Positions 1-7,546 of a stretch of DNA of 21,937 bases are shown piece after piece. The translations under genes were made by a program, and so were the position numbers. The stretch is taken from contig SLGL01000118.1 in NCBI GenBank assembly GCA_007123785.1, positions 1-21,937 on the forward strand, in the 5' to 3' direction. Every line of letters begins with the position of its first letter. Position 1 is the stretch's first letter. The notes under the pieces are model-generated. The model was not told the DNA's origin, searched no databases, and worked only from the letters and a program-made list of their open reading frames with translations. This DNA is from Balneolaceae bacterium. GTDB lineage: Bacteria; Bacteroidota; Rhodothermia; Balneolales; Balneolaceae.

Positions 1-1392
1 ATTATTGATGAGAAAAAATGGACCCACACCCGTGACGTTTCTAAAATTAAAGGGCGTTGGGAGAACATCAAACCAATTCCTGCATCTGAGCAGGAAAAAC
101 TGGAATCTTCTTTCAACAGCCTGCTCAGTACCTTTGATGACCACAAAGTTGACCGCCTCGTAAAGAAAAAACAGCAGGAAGAAGACAACCTGACAGGAAA
201 GCTGGTAATCCTTGAAAAAATGGAAAAATTCCTGGAAGGGGTAGACGAATCATCCGACTGGAAGGAGCTTGACAAGAAATTATCAGATTATTCTCGTCAA
301 TTTCGTAAAATCGGGCGAATACCTGCCGAAAAAAACCAGGAAGTGTGGGATCGTTTTCACTCTGTAAACGATGATTTCCACGCAATGCGGTTCAAGTACG
401 ATAAAAAATATCGTCAGAATATTGAGAAGTTCCTTTCTAAAAAGAAGAAACTAATAGACGAAGCCGAAGCCCTGATCGATTCAGACGATCTCGCAAAAGC
501 TGCCCGTCGGGTAAATAAACTGCACCGACGCTGGAAAAAAACAGGCAACCTTCCCCAGAAAGATGAAAATGAACTTTGGGACCGGTTCAAAGCAGCCACA
601 GATGCTTTTAATCAAAGGAAAAGTGAAAACATAGATACGCTTCGGGAACAGGAAGATATAAATTACGATGAGAAACTGGAGCTGATTGAAAAAGCCAATG
701 AACTGAAAGAATCGGAAGAATGGGAGAAAACCCACCACGAATTTCAGAAACTAATGGACCAATGGAAGAAAATAGGTCCGGTTCCCCGAAGAAAATCGGG
801 CAAAATCTGGAAAAAGTTCAAAGGTGCAATGGATTATTTTTACGACCGGCGGCGCGATTATTTCAAAGAAGTAAAAGAAGAGAGAAAAGATAACCTCAAA
901 GAAAAAGAGGATATTCTGGATCAGCTAAAGGAACTGAAAACTCACGAAAACCCGATTGAAGCTGTGGAGATTGCCAAACCACTTCAGGAAGAGTTCAAAA
1001 AAGCAGGTTATGTTCCCATCAAACACAAAAACCGGATGTGGAAAGAGTACCGCGAAACCTGTGATGTTATTTATGACCGGTTCCGTGCGGCAAAATCTGC
1101 AGCACAAATTGTGGGTAAAGAGAATGTTGAGCACTACTCCACCGACGATATCGCCGAAATCAAGAAAAAACAGGAGCAGGCCGAAAAGCTTCGTAAGCAG
1201 ATTGACAGATTGAGCAGTGAACTTCTGCAAATGAAAGAATCACTCAGCTATTTTAAGCCTTCGGGCAGCAGCAGCCCCCTTCTTGATGATGTTAAGAAAC
1301 GCATCGACAATGCCGAAAATAACATTAACAAGAAGGAAGAAAAACTGCAGCAGCTTGAACTGGATATTGACAGGATTAAGAGAGAATCCTGA
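1..1392 (+). CDS. DUF349 repeat protein, 5' end cut by window edge
   Basis: The frame is open from base 1, so the start lies to the left; 463 residues are visible before the TGA. At least five degenerate repeats of about 70-80 residues can be seen, each with a tryptophan-rich helix followed by a 'W..IG.(I/V)P.......W..F' pattern, for example RWKKTGNLP, QWKKIGPVP and EFKKAGYVP. This is the signature of DUF349. The C-terminal ~80 residues are a charged coiled coil rich in E, K and Q. No signal peptide or membrane segment is visible in this part, so it is probably cytoplasmic. The family has no settled biochemical role; in some proteobacteria a DUF349 protein is linked to stress responses. An ATG at 220 is the first internal Met but is not the start, because a further repeat precedes it. 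Confidence 0.85.
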   Translation: MIDEKKWTHTRDVSKIKGRWENIKPIPASEQEKLESSFNSLLSTFDDHKVDRLVKKKQQEEDNLTGKLVILEKMEKFLEGVDESSDWKELDKKLSDYSRQFRKIGRIPAEKNQEVWDRFHSVNDDFHAMRFKYDKKYRQNIEKFLSKKKKLIDEAEALIDSDDLAKAARRVNKLHRRWKKTGNLPQKDENELWDRFKAATDAFNQRKSENIDTLREQEDINYDEKLELIEKANELKESEEWEKTHHEFQKLMDQWKKIGPVPRRKSGKIWKKFKGAMDYFYDRRRDYFKEVKEERKDNLKEKEDILDQLKELKTHENPIEAVEIAKPLQEEFKKAGYVPIKHKNRMWKEYRETCDVIYDRFRAAKSAAQIVGKENVEHYSTDDIAEIKKKQEQAEKLRKQIDRLSSELLQMKESLSYFKPSGSSSPLLDDVKKRIDNAENNINKKEEKLQQLELDIDRIKRES

Positions 1393-1407
1393 TCGGTTCA
1401 GCCTGTA

Positions 1408-1881
1408 TTAGAGAAAATAACGGATCCCCACTCCGCCGCCAACACCAAATTTTGTGGCAGGAACCAGATCAAGCACCGGAGAAACCTCAAAAAAGAAGGT
1501 GAGCCTGCTGTTAGGTATAATGTACTGAAGACCCAGTGGTATACGGGCGCCAAAACGCGGGTCATCCTGTAAAATAGTTCTTGCTCCAAGACCATAATAC
1601 AAATATAAACTGCCCCGATTTACGCTTTGAGCATGATGCTTCAGATAATTACCATGGAGATAAATTGCACCATTTCGTCCGAAAGACCATGCAACGGCAA
1701 GATCGAAAGCAGATGTTCCCGATTGCCAGGATTTGAAACTAATTCCTGTGGGCTCTCCCAGAATAATACCGAGTTCCGTATTTCCTGGTCTGTTTTGTGC
1801 CTGAGAATGATCAACTGCTGTAAACGCGAATATAACCAAAAGAGTAGTAGTCAGATAGAGATGACGTTTCAGGTAATTCAT
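1408..1881 (-). CDS. Small outer-membrane beta-barrel protein
   Basis: This gene encodes 157 residues with a classical signal peptide: NYLKRH, then a hydrophobic stretch to about residue 25, with a likely cleavage after SQAQ. The mature part alternates hydrophobic and polar residues in short Gly-rich strands such as ELGIILGEPTGISFKSW, LYLYYGLGARTIL and KFGVGGGVGIRYFL. It ends in an aromatic plus a hydrophobic residue, as expected of an outer-membrane barrel. At this size a barrel of about eight strands is likely. It converges with the DUF349 gene, whose stop is 15 bases away, and diverges from the transferase pair. It could be described as a porin-like or OmpX/OprF-N-like protein; the substrate or role cannot be told from sequence. 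A good -7 promoter element lies just upstream on the minus strand. Confidence 0.8.
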   Translation of the reverse strand: MNYLKRHLYLTTTLLVIFAFTAVDHSQAQNRPGNTELGIILGEPTGISFKSWQSGTSAFDLAVAWSFGRNGAIYLHGNYLKHHAQSVNRGSLYLYYGLGARTILQDDPRFGARIPLGLQYIIPNSRLTFFFEVSPVLDLVPATKFGVGGGVGIRYFL

Positions 1882-1905
1882 GTCTTTTTTATGGAATAAT
1901 ATTTA

Positions 1906-1913
1906 CAAAATTA
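1906..1913 (-). promoter_or_regulatory. -7 promoter element for the outer-membrane barrel gene
   Basis: On the minus strand these bases read TAATTTTG, a perfect fit to TAnnTTTG, the -7 box used by the primary sigma factor in Bacteroidota and relatives. It would place the transcript start about 20 bases before the ATG at 1881. A TTTTTG run lies upstream (around 1928-1933), but the spacing of about 14 bases is shorter than the usual 17-23 for the -33 box, so only the -7 element is convincing. Confidence 0.45.
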
Positions 1914-1994
1914 TTACACATTTACACCAAAAATGTTCCATTTTAACCTTGGATGCGGGATATAAGCATTTAACGAAAAGCTGATATTATATTT

Positions 1995-2594
1995 GTGAAA
2001 GAGAAAAACATACTCATTATTTTTGTTAAAAATCAGGAACCCGGCAAGGTAAAAACACGGCTCGCAAAAACCAAGGGTGAACAGAATGCATTGAAGGTTT
2101 ACCGACGCTTGGTAGAGATTACCCTTGAAGCCGCAATTGGAACAGAAGCAGATAAACAGGTTTGGTACTCCTCACATGCCGACCAGGAAGACGGGATTGA
2201 CGAACATGATTTCAAAAAATTTGTTCAAATCGGTACAGATCTTGGTGAGCGAATGAGTGTTGCTTTCCGGAAGGTTTTTTACGATGGATGTAAAAGGGCG
2301 ATCATCATCGGGAGCGACTGCCCTGACATAACCACGGAACTACTCGAGGAAGCCTTTACTGCTTTGGAACGTTATGATATGGTGATTGGGCCAGCTGCCG
2401 ATGGTGGATATTATCTACTCGGTATGAACCGGTATATTCCCGATCTTTTCACGGATATCCCCTGGAGCACTCATACGGTATTAAAATGCACAATGAAGAA
2501 AATAAATGAGAAAAACCTGAGCTGTTACACACTCCCCGAACTAAATGATATCGACACGGAACAGGACCTGAAAGAAAGCGGGCTGAAGCTGTGA
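1995..2594 (+). CDS. TIGR04282 family (DUF2064) arsenosugar-type glycosyltransferase
   Basis: This gene encodes 199 residues with a nucleotide-diphospho-sugar transferase fold. Visible family motifs are IIFVKNQEPGKVKTRLA near the N-terminus, the acidic IIIGSDCPDI, and DMVIGPAADGGYYLLGM. The family is named TIGR04282/DUF2064 and is often found with radical-SAM and arsenic-methylation genes in arsenosugar clusters, though many members occur outside them. The start is a GTG at 1995; no ATG fits, and family members begin at this point. The stop overlaps the next gene's GTG by four bases (GTGA), so the two are very likely translated together. A TATATTTG sequence, which fits the -7 promoter box, ends on the first base of the start codon. 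The acceptor sugar or lipid is unknown. Confidence 0.85.
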   Translation: MKEKNILIIFVKNQEPGKVKTRLAKTKGEQNALKVYRRLVEITLEAAIGTEADKQVWYSSHADQEDGIDEHDFKKFVQIGTDLGERMSVAFRKVFYDGCKRAIIIGSDCPDITTELLEEAFTALERYDMVIGPAADGGYYLLGMNRYIPDLFTDIPWSTHTVLKCTMKKINEKNLSCYTLPELNDIDTEQDLKESGLKL

Positions 2595-3301
2595 GCACTC
2601 GGATCAGTATAATCATTCCGGTTTTGAATGAAGCAGGAAACATCGGTCCGCTGCTCGATTATCTTCACAAAGAAGGTGGTGGATATGTGGAAGAATTGAT
2701 TGTGGCAGACGGCGGCAGTACTGATGGTACGACAGAAATTTCCGCTAAAAAAGGGGCTGTAACAGTTTTGGCACCAAAGGCAGGGCGTGCTGTTCAAATG
2801 AATGCCGGTGCAGAAGTGATCTCGCCAACATCTACCATTATCTATTTTTTGCATGCTGATACGTATCCGCCAAAAAACTTCGGGGGAAAAATCGCACAGA
2901 CGATAAATATGGGAGCTGACTCAGGCTGTTTCAGACTTCGCTTTGATGATCCCCATCCGCTGCTTGCCGGTTATTCGTGGTTTACAAGATTCAGGTCCAC
3001 CTTGCTGCGCTTTGGGGATCAGAGCCTTTTTGTGAAGAATGAGTTGTTCCGGGAAATTGGCGGTTTTGATGAGAGTTTGACTGTGATGGAGGATCAGGAG
3101 CTTGTAAGGCAGATCAGGCGAAATGGTAGTTTTCAATTATTGCAGGATACGGTGGTGACATCTGCCCGGAAATACAGAAAAAACGGTGTGCTGAGACTGC
3201 AATTTATCTTTTCTGTAATATTTATTCTGTACTACCTGGGAGCTTCTCAGCAAACATTGATGCATCTTTACAGAAATTTAATTCGCACAGATTTCGGTTA
3301 A
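2591..3301 (+). CDS. TIGR04283 family arsenosugar-type glycosyltransferase (GT2)
   Basis: This gene encodes 236 residues of a GT-A, family 2 glycosyltransferase. The order of motifs is ISIIIPVLNEAGNI (N-terminal nucleotide-binding strand), ELIVADGGSTDGT, GRAVQMNAGA, FLHADTYPP (the DxD-like metal site, here HADT), FGDQSLFVKNELF and MEDQELVRQIRR (the ED motif with the probable catalytic base). The last ~45 residues hold a hydrophobic segment around FSVIFILYYLGA, which may sit on the membrane. The GTG start at 2591 lies inside the stop of the preceding gene, which is the same arrangement seen for the TIGR04282/TIGR04283 pair in many genomes. No arsM-, arsS- or radical-SAM-like gene lies in the window, so the arsenosugar name rests on family only. 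Confidence 0.85.
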   Translation: MSTRISIIIPVLNEAGNIGPLLDYLHKEGGGYVEELIVADGGSTDGTTEISAKKGAVTVLAPKAGRAVQMNAGAEVISPTSTIIYFLHADTYPPKNFGGKIAQTINMGADSGCFRLRFDDPHPLLAGYSWFTRFRSTLLRFGDQSLFVKNELFREIGGFDESLTVMEDQELVRQIRRNGSFQLLQDTVVTSARKYRKNGVLRLQFIFSVIFILYYLGASQQTLMHLYRNLIRTDFG

Positions 3302-3396
3302 AAAAGAATTCAGAAAATGTGAGTGTGAAAAAGCGATTTTCGGAAGAATTCATACATTTTTCTAAAATAATGTAAAAACCCGATACTATTCAAAAA

Positions 3397-4641
3397 ATGA
3401 TCCGCAAAACCTTTTTTATAAACTTTCTGGTACTTTTTTGCCTGCTTTCAATCCGTTGTCAGCCATCACAGACAGAAGAAAGCAGATCAACAAATTCCTT
3501 GCTTCTCATTTCGATAGACGGTTTTATGAACGAATATATTGAAAGAAACGAAACTCCCAACTTCGACCGTTTTCTGACAAATGGCGTGCAGGCCGAATAC
3601 CTGATTCCGGTTTTTCCTACCAAAACCTTCCCAACCCATTTTTCTATCGTAACGGGGCTTTACGTTGAAAATCACGGTATCATCTCCAATCGATTTTATG
3701 ATTATGAACTGGATGCACAGTTCGCATTTGGCCCGCAAAACTCACCCAACGACGAGCGTTGGTGGCACGGAGAACCGATCTGGATCACGGCTGAAAACCA
3801 GGGAAAAACAGCCACAACGTTTTTTTGGCCCGGATCCGAGGCTTCGTATAATGGCGTGCAGCCAACCCGCTGGATAGATTATGACGGTTCCGTTTCCAAC
3901 CACGCTCGTATTGATAGTGTAATGGCCTGGTTAGACCCTTCAGACGAAGGCAAAGTTCAGGCTGATTTCAGTACGCTTTACTTCAGTTTTGTGGACAGCC
4001 GCGGTCACTCTTATGGTAAATATTCACCGGAAGTTGATGACGCTGTGCTCGAAATGGACGGCCTGCTTGGCTACCTGCTGGATCAAATAGAGAAAAAAGA
4101 GCTGTCTGAAACATTGAATGTGATTATTGTCTCTGATCACGGAATGGCAGACCTTTCAGAAACCAAACTCATTTTTTTGGAAGAATTGATCAACCTTGAT
4201 GATGTTGATATTCTTGATTGGACTCCCGTTTCTCTAATCCGCCCGGAAGAAGGTAAAGTAGACGAGGTATATGAGGCTTTAAAAGCCGCTGAAGATAACT
4301 TTCGCGTTTACAAAAAAGAGAATCTGCCGGAACGTTTTCATTTTTCGAACCATTACCGGATTCCAGAAATAATCGTAATTGCTGATGTCGGCTACACCAT
4401 TACTACACGGCAGAACTTTGAACAGCGCGGCATTTTAGCAGCTACCCATGGCTTTGATAATTTTGCACCGGAAATGAGAACTTTTTTTGCGGCAAGTGGC
4501 CCCGATTTTATCATAGGAGAGAAGGTCGGTGCAATTGAAGCGATTCATATTTATGAACTAATGGCAAAGTTGCTGAATATTGAGCCGGCCCCCAATGATG
4601 GCGATCCGAAAAGACTGCGTCATTTGCTGAAAAATGAATAA
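3397..4641 (+). CDS. Ectonucleotide pyrophosphatase/phosphodiesterase (NPP), lipoprotein
   Basis: This gene encodes 414 residues. The N-terminus is a hydrophobic signal ending LLSIRC, a loose but plausible lipobox with Cys21, so it is probably a periplasm-facing lipoprotein. The alkaline-phosphatase superfamily zinc and catalytic residues are all present: D41 in LLISIDG, catalytic T77 in FPTKTFPTH, N98 in GIISNRFYD, D200 and H204 in VDSRGHSYG, D247 and H248 in VSDHGM, and H351 in THGFDN. This matches the NPP set and predicts hydrolysis of nucleotide or other phosphodiester bonds, with two zinc ions. The exact substrate cannot be read from sequence. It is a single gene with about 95 bases upstream and 141 downstream. 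An ATG start at 3397 gives the complete signal peptide. Confidence 0.88.
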   Translation: MIRKTFFINFLVLFCLLSIRCQPSQTEESRSTNSLLLISIDGFMNEYIERNETPNFDRFLTNGVQAEYLIPVFPTKTFPTHFSIVTGLYVENHGIISNRFYDYELDAQFAFGPQNSPNDERWWHGEPIWITAENQGKTATTFFWPGSEASYNGVQPTRWIDYDGSVSNHARIDSVMAWLDPSDEGKVQADFSTLYFSFVDSRGHSYGKYSPEVDDAVLEMDGLLGYLLDQIEKKELSETLNVIIVSDHGMADLSETKLIFLEELINLDDVDILDWTPVSLIRPEEGKVDEVYEALKAAEDNFRVYKKENLPERFHFSNHYRIPEIIVIADVGYTITTRQNFEQRGILAATHGFDNFAPEMRTFFAASGPDFIIGEKVGAIEAIHIYELMAKLLNIEPAPNDGDPKRLRHLLKNE

Positions 4642-4679
4642 ATATATCGGATGACCTGGTATGAATTTTGAATTATAGC

Positions 4680-4708
4680 TTGTATATCATCAGAAAATCT
4701 GTAGTTTG
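4680..4708 (+). promoter_or_regulatory. Possible promoter for the ferredoxin gene
   Basis: A TTG at 4680-4682 is followed after 19 bases by TAGTTTG at 4702-4708. This resembles the TTG / TAnnTTTG promoter of Bacteroidota at the right spacing, but the -7 box is one base short. It would give a leader of about 65-70 bases. A second weaker candidate (TTG at 4746, TATTATTT at 4768) would leave almost no leader. Confidence 0.3.
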
Positions 4709-4782
4709 GATTGCATCTTAATTTGATTTCAAATAAACTATTAAGTTGTTTTTAACACCTAAATAAATATTATTTACAAAAA

Positions 4783-5121
4783 ATGGCATACATAGTAACT
4801 GAACCCTGCATAAACTGTAAATACACAAATTGCGCGGCTGTCTGCCCTGTTGATGCTTTTCGCGAAGGCCCCAACTTTCTGACAATCGATCCGATCGAAT
4901 GCATCGACTGTGACGCTTGTGTGCCTGAATGCCCGGTCGAGGCAATCTTCCCTGATGATGAAGTGCCTGAAAAATGGGAGCACTATATTGAACTGAATGA
5001 ACGCCTTGCCGAAGAGTGGGATGAATATATCATTAACGAAACGAAGGACGCTCTGCCCGATGCCGATGATTGGGCCGAAAAAGAAGATAAACTTGACCTT
5101 CTGAAAGAAACCTGGGACTAA
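4783..5121 (+). CDS. fdxA: 7Fe-8S ferredoxin, FdxA type
   Basis: This gene encodes 112 residues. The cysteine pattern is C9-x2-C12-x4-C17-x3-C21 and C40-x2-C43-x2-C46-x3-C50. Shifted by one, this superposes on Azotobacter ferredoxin I, where C8, C16 and C49 hold the 3Fe-4S cluster and C20, C39, C42 and C45 the 4Fe-4S cluster. So C9, C17 and C50, and C21, C40, C43 and C46 are the predicted ligands here. The free Cys24 of the Azotobacter protein is replaced by Ala25. The acidic C-terminal extension (EHYIELNERLAEEW through DALPDADDW) is also typical of FdxA. It is a soluble low-potential electron carrier; its partner is not indicated by neighbours. It stands alone with its own terminator, so it is probably monocistronic. 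Confidence 0.9.
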   Translation: MAYIVTEPCINCKYTNCAAVCPVDAFREGPNFLTIDPIECIDCDACVPECPVEAIFPDDEVPEKWEHYIELNERLAEEWDEYIINETKDALPDADDWAEKEDKLDLLKETWD

Positions 5122-5171
5122 CCCGTTTTTTCAGCTCAAAAGCAAAAAATTTAGAATCCATTATTATTAAG

Positions 5172-5203
5172 AAAGCGCTTTTCAGGGGCGCTTTTTTATT
5201 TTG
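5172..5203 (+). terminator. Rho-independent terminator after the ferredoxin gene
   Basis: AAAGCGC at 5172-5178 pairs with GCGCTTT at 5188-5194 across a nine-base loop, and is followed by a T-rich run (TTTATTTT). The stem extends further with A-U and G-U pairs. It lies 51 bases after the ferredoxin stop and separates that gene from folP. Confidence 0.85.
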
Positions 5204-5242
5204 TAGCAGTGTACTCAGTAAAATGAAGCAGACAGGCATAAA

Positions 5243-6103
5243 ATGAAAACAAGGAATACCAGATCCGGCAAACTATCCGTGAGAGACCAAACCATCAATA
5301 TTTCCTCTCCTGTGGTAATGGGAATTCTGAATACAACCCCCGATTCCTTTTCTGATGGTGGCATATTCAATACAGTTGAAAGTGCAGTCAGACAGGTGCG
5401 TAAAATGGTTCAGGAAGGAGCTCTAATAATCGATATCGGCGGGGAATCGACCCGGCCGGGCTCCGATCCTGTTTCTGAAGAGGAGGAATTGAACCGTGTG
5501 ATCCCTGTTTTAAAACAAGCCGTCTCAGAATTTCCTGAGATCATTTTTTCAATCGATACAACGAAATTTAATGTTGCTGAAAAAGCGCTGCAAGCAGGAG
5601 CTCATATTATTAACGATGTAAGCGGGCTTCGTAAAGAACCTCGTTTTGGCAGACTTTGTTCAGATTACAATGCCGGATATATACTCATGCACTCAGTCGG
5701 CAACCCCAAAAATATGCAGAAAAATCCTGAGTATGTGGACACAGTCAGAGAAATCGGAACATTTTTTGAAAAAAACATTCAAAAACTAAAAGAATATGGA
5801 GTGAAATCGATCATCATCGATCCTGGAATCGGGTTTGGTAAAACTTTAAAACACAATCTTGAAATTATTGACAGCCTTCAAAAATTCAGTAAATTCAACT
5901 GTCCGGTTATGGTGGGCGCATCCCGCAAATCAATGATTGGTGAGTTACTGCAAAACAGACCGGTAGAAAACAGGCTTGCGGGTACACTCGCAGTTCATTA
6001 TCACTGTCTTATGCAGGGAGCAGCTATACTGCGTGTTCATGACGTTCAGGAAGCAGCAGATTCTATCCGGGTTTATAATGCTTTAAGAGTGAGTACAGAG
6101 TAG
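5243..6103 (+). CDS. folP: Dihydropteroate synthase
   Basis: This gene encodes 286 residues, the usual length for the family. It joins p-aminobenzoate to 6-hydroxymethyl-dihydropterin diphosphate to give dihydropteroate in folate synthesis, in the cytoplasm. The TIM-barrel motifs appear in order: MGILNTTPDSFSDGG, DIGGESTRPG, FSIDTTK, IINDVSG, DPGIGFGKT, GASRKSMIG and RVHDVQE. One loop reads MHSVGNPKNMQ where most relatives have MHMxGxPxxMQ, a modest deviation in an otherwise complete active site. The ATG start at 5243 overlaps, as ATGA, the stop of a seven-codon ORF that begins at 5223 (MKQTGIK). That ORF may be chance. The gene lies just upstream of cdaA, a common pairing in Bacteroidota, with a 154-base gap. 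Confidence 0.95.
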   Translation: MKTRNTRSGKLSVRDQTINISSPVVMGILNTTPDSFSDGGIFNTVESAVRQVRKMVQEGALIIDIGGESTRPGSDPVSEEEELNRVIPVLKQAVSEFPEIIFSIDTTKFNVAEKALQAGAHIINDVSGLRKEPRFGRLCSDYNAGYILMHSVGNPKNMQKNPEYVDTVREIGTFFEKNIQKLKEYGVKSIIIDPGIGFGKTLKHNLEIIDSLQKFSKFNCPVMVGASRKSMIGELLQNRPVENRLAGTLAVHYHCLMQGAAILRVHDVQEAADSIRVYNALRVSTE

Positions 6104-6257
6104 GAAGTATCGATCTGTGAATCATTTTTGCAATTTGTGCAGAGATTAAAAAGGATTTAATTCAATTTTCACTGTTAACCAAAAACGTAAACCTTATTCA
6201 GCCATCAACCTTCTCAAACATATTACTCAATAATTTTTACTACAATTAATCAAATAA

Positions 6258-7073
6258 ATGATACCCATAGGATTCATAGAATTTGGCCTCAAAGACCTGC
6301 TTGAAACGCTGGTTATTGCGCTGGTTCTGTACTATCTATACAGATGGATGAGAGGAACCTTTGCTATTCAGGCATCCCTTGGGCTTCTGTTTATTATTTT
6401 ACTAAATGCGGGAGTAAGTTTGCTTGGTTTCTCCACGCTGAATTTTATGCTCAGAAGTGTGCTGGATGTGGGTGTTCTGGCTGTTTTCATTATTTTTCAA
6501 CCTGAAATACGAAAACTTCTCTACAGCCTGGGCCAGAATACATCGTTCAGCCGGTTTATCGGACGAACCGGTTCAGACTCAATGATATCTGAAGTGATTG
6601 AAGCCGTGCGTAACATGGCTCAAACAAAAACCGGCGCACTTATCGTTTTTGCCCGGACTTCATCTCTCCAGGATCTCGTCGATGTAGGAGTAAAACTGGA
6701 CGCAAGGGTAAACGCCCAACTCATTCAAACCATTTTTCAGAAAGATACACCGCTGCATGACGGGGCGGTAATTATAAAAGATGACCGTATTGTGGCTGCA
6801 AGTTGTTATCTTCCCATCTCGCAAAATCCCAATATCTCAGCGGTGTTTGGTACCCGCCACCGGGCGGCTGTTGGAATCAGCGAAACCAATAATGTTTTTG
6901 TAGTTGTGGTATCGGAAGAAACCGGACGGATTTCAATCGCAAAAAACGGAGCCCTTTCCAGCGGCCTCTCTATTCAAAAGCTCAGATCTGAAATGGAAAA
7001 AGCTCTTGGCGAAGAAAAAGAGAGCGAAGTTACCGGTTTTAGTGCCGAGAAGGCAGACCTGAAAATGAAATAA
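6258..7073 (+). CDS. cdaA: Diadenylate cyclase CdaA (c-di-AMP synthase)
   Basis: This gene encodes 271 residues. Three hydrophobic helices occupy about residues 12-80 (LVIALVLYYLYRWM, ASLGLLFIILLNAG, VLDVGVLAVFIIFQ), followed by the DAC catalytic domain. The hallmark motifs are both intact: DGA at 168-170 (TPLHDGAVI) and RHR at 200-202 (FGTRHRAAVGIS). The enzyme condenses two ATP into cyclic di-AMP at the inner face of the membrane. The Firmicutes partners CdaR and GlmM are not next to it; instead it follows folP, as in many Bacteroidota. The charged tail after residue 245 is not conserved in the family. Its stop is 14 bases from the stop of the convergent copper chaperone gene, with no clear terminator between. 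Confidence 0.93.
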   Translation: MIPIGFIEFGLKDLLETLVIALVLYYLYRWMRGTFAIQASLGLLFIILLNAGVSLLGFSTLNFMLRSVLDVGVLAVFIIFQPEIRKLLYSLGQNTSFSRFIGRTGSDSMISEVIEAVRNMAQTKTGALIVFARTSSLQDLVDVGVKLDARVNAQLIQTIFQKDTPLHDGAVIIKDDRIVAASCYLPISQNPNISAVFGTRHRAAVGISETNNVFVVVVSEETGRISIAKNGALSSGLSIQKLRSEMEKALGEEKESEVTGFSAEKADLKMK

Positions 7074-7087
7074 CGCCGAGTGCGGGA

Positions 7088-7546
7088 TCAGGGAGACTGA
7101 ACTACGGCACTTATCGTAATTTCACCAGCACGGGCAAAGGTCAGAGTTACATCTATCTCATCCCCTTCGGTGAGTGCCCGGTTAAGTTGCATCAGCATCA
7201 CATGCAAGCCACCCGGTCTCATAGAGGTTACACTACGGGGGGCAAAAAATGGCTCTTCAGCTTCACGCATGCCCATCATGTCGTCACCACGGTCATAGGT
7301 TTCGTGAAGTTCAACAAGACCGGCAACGGATGATGATAAGGCCTTTAGAGTATCGGTATCAGCAGAACCGTTCAATACATGCATGTATACTGCTGACACA
7401 CCATTTTCCCGGCCGGGACGTGCCCATGCATCCACCAGTTCAATACCGTCATCAGGCAGGGTAAATTCCCGTTCCGCTTGAGCTGGTTCCTCACCCCCGC
7501 TGCAAGATGAAATTAGCAGTATAACAGGCAAGAGAATAGTGAGCAA
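7088..7546 (-). CDS. PCu(A)C-type periplasmic copper chaperone, lipoprotein
   Basis: The protein has about 152 residues from a TTG at 7546. A lipobox LISSC is followed by an acidic linker and a PCu(A)C beta-sandwich: DAWARPGRENGVSAVYMHV near the start, then the copper ligands as an H..M set (HETYDRGDDMMGM) and PGGLHVM. The family binds Cu(I) through His and Met and passes it to the CuA site of cytochrome oxidase, often with SCO proteins; the SCO-like gene lies directly upstream and overlaps. The TTG start gives a signal peptide with no positive charge. In frame just upstream, the codons read Ile-Lys-Lys-Gln-Ile-Leu-Leu. An ATT at 7559-7561 would therefore give MKKQILLTILL, a far more normal lipoprotein start, so initiation at ATT is possible. 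Confidence 0.85.
   Translation of the reverse strand: MLTILLPVILLISSCSGGEEPAQAEREFTLPDDGIELVDAWARPGRENGVSAVYMHVLNGSADTDTLKALSSSVAGLVELHETYDRGDDMMGMREAEEPFFAPRSVTSMRPGGLHVMLMQLNRALTEGDEIDVTLTFARAGEITISAVVQSP

Noticed and set aside
3327..3341. GAAAA/TTTTC inverted repeat after the second transferase gene
   Set aside because: The stem is only A-T pairs plus one G-C pair and has no T run, so it is likely chance.
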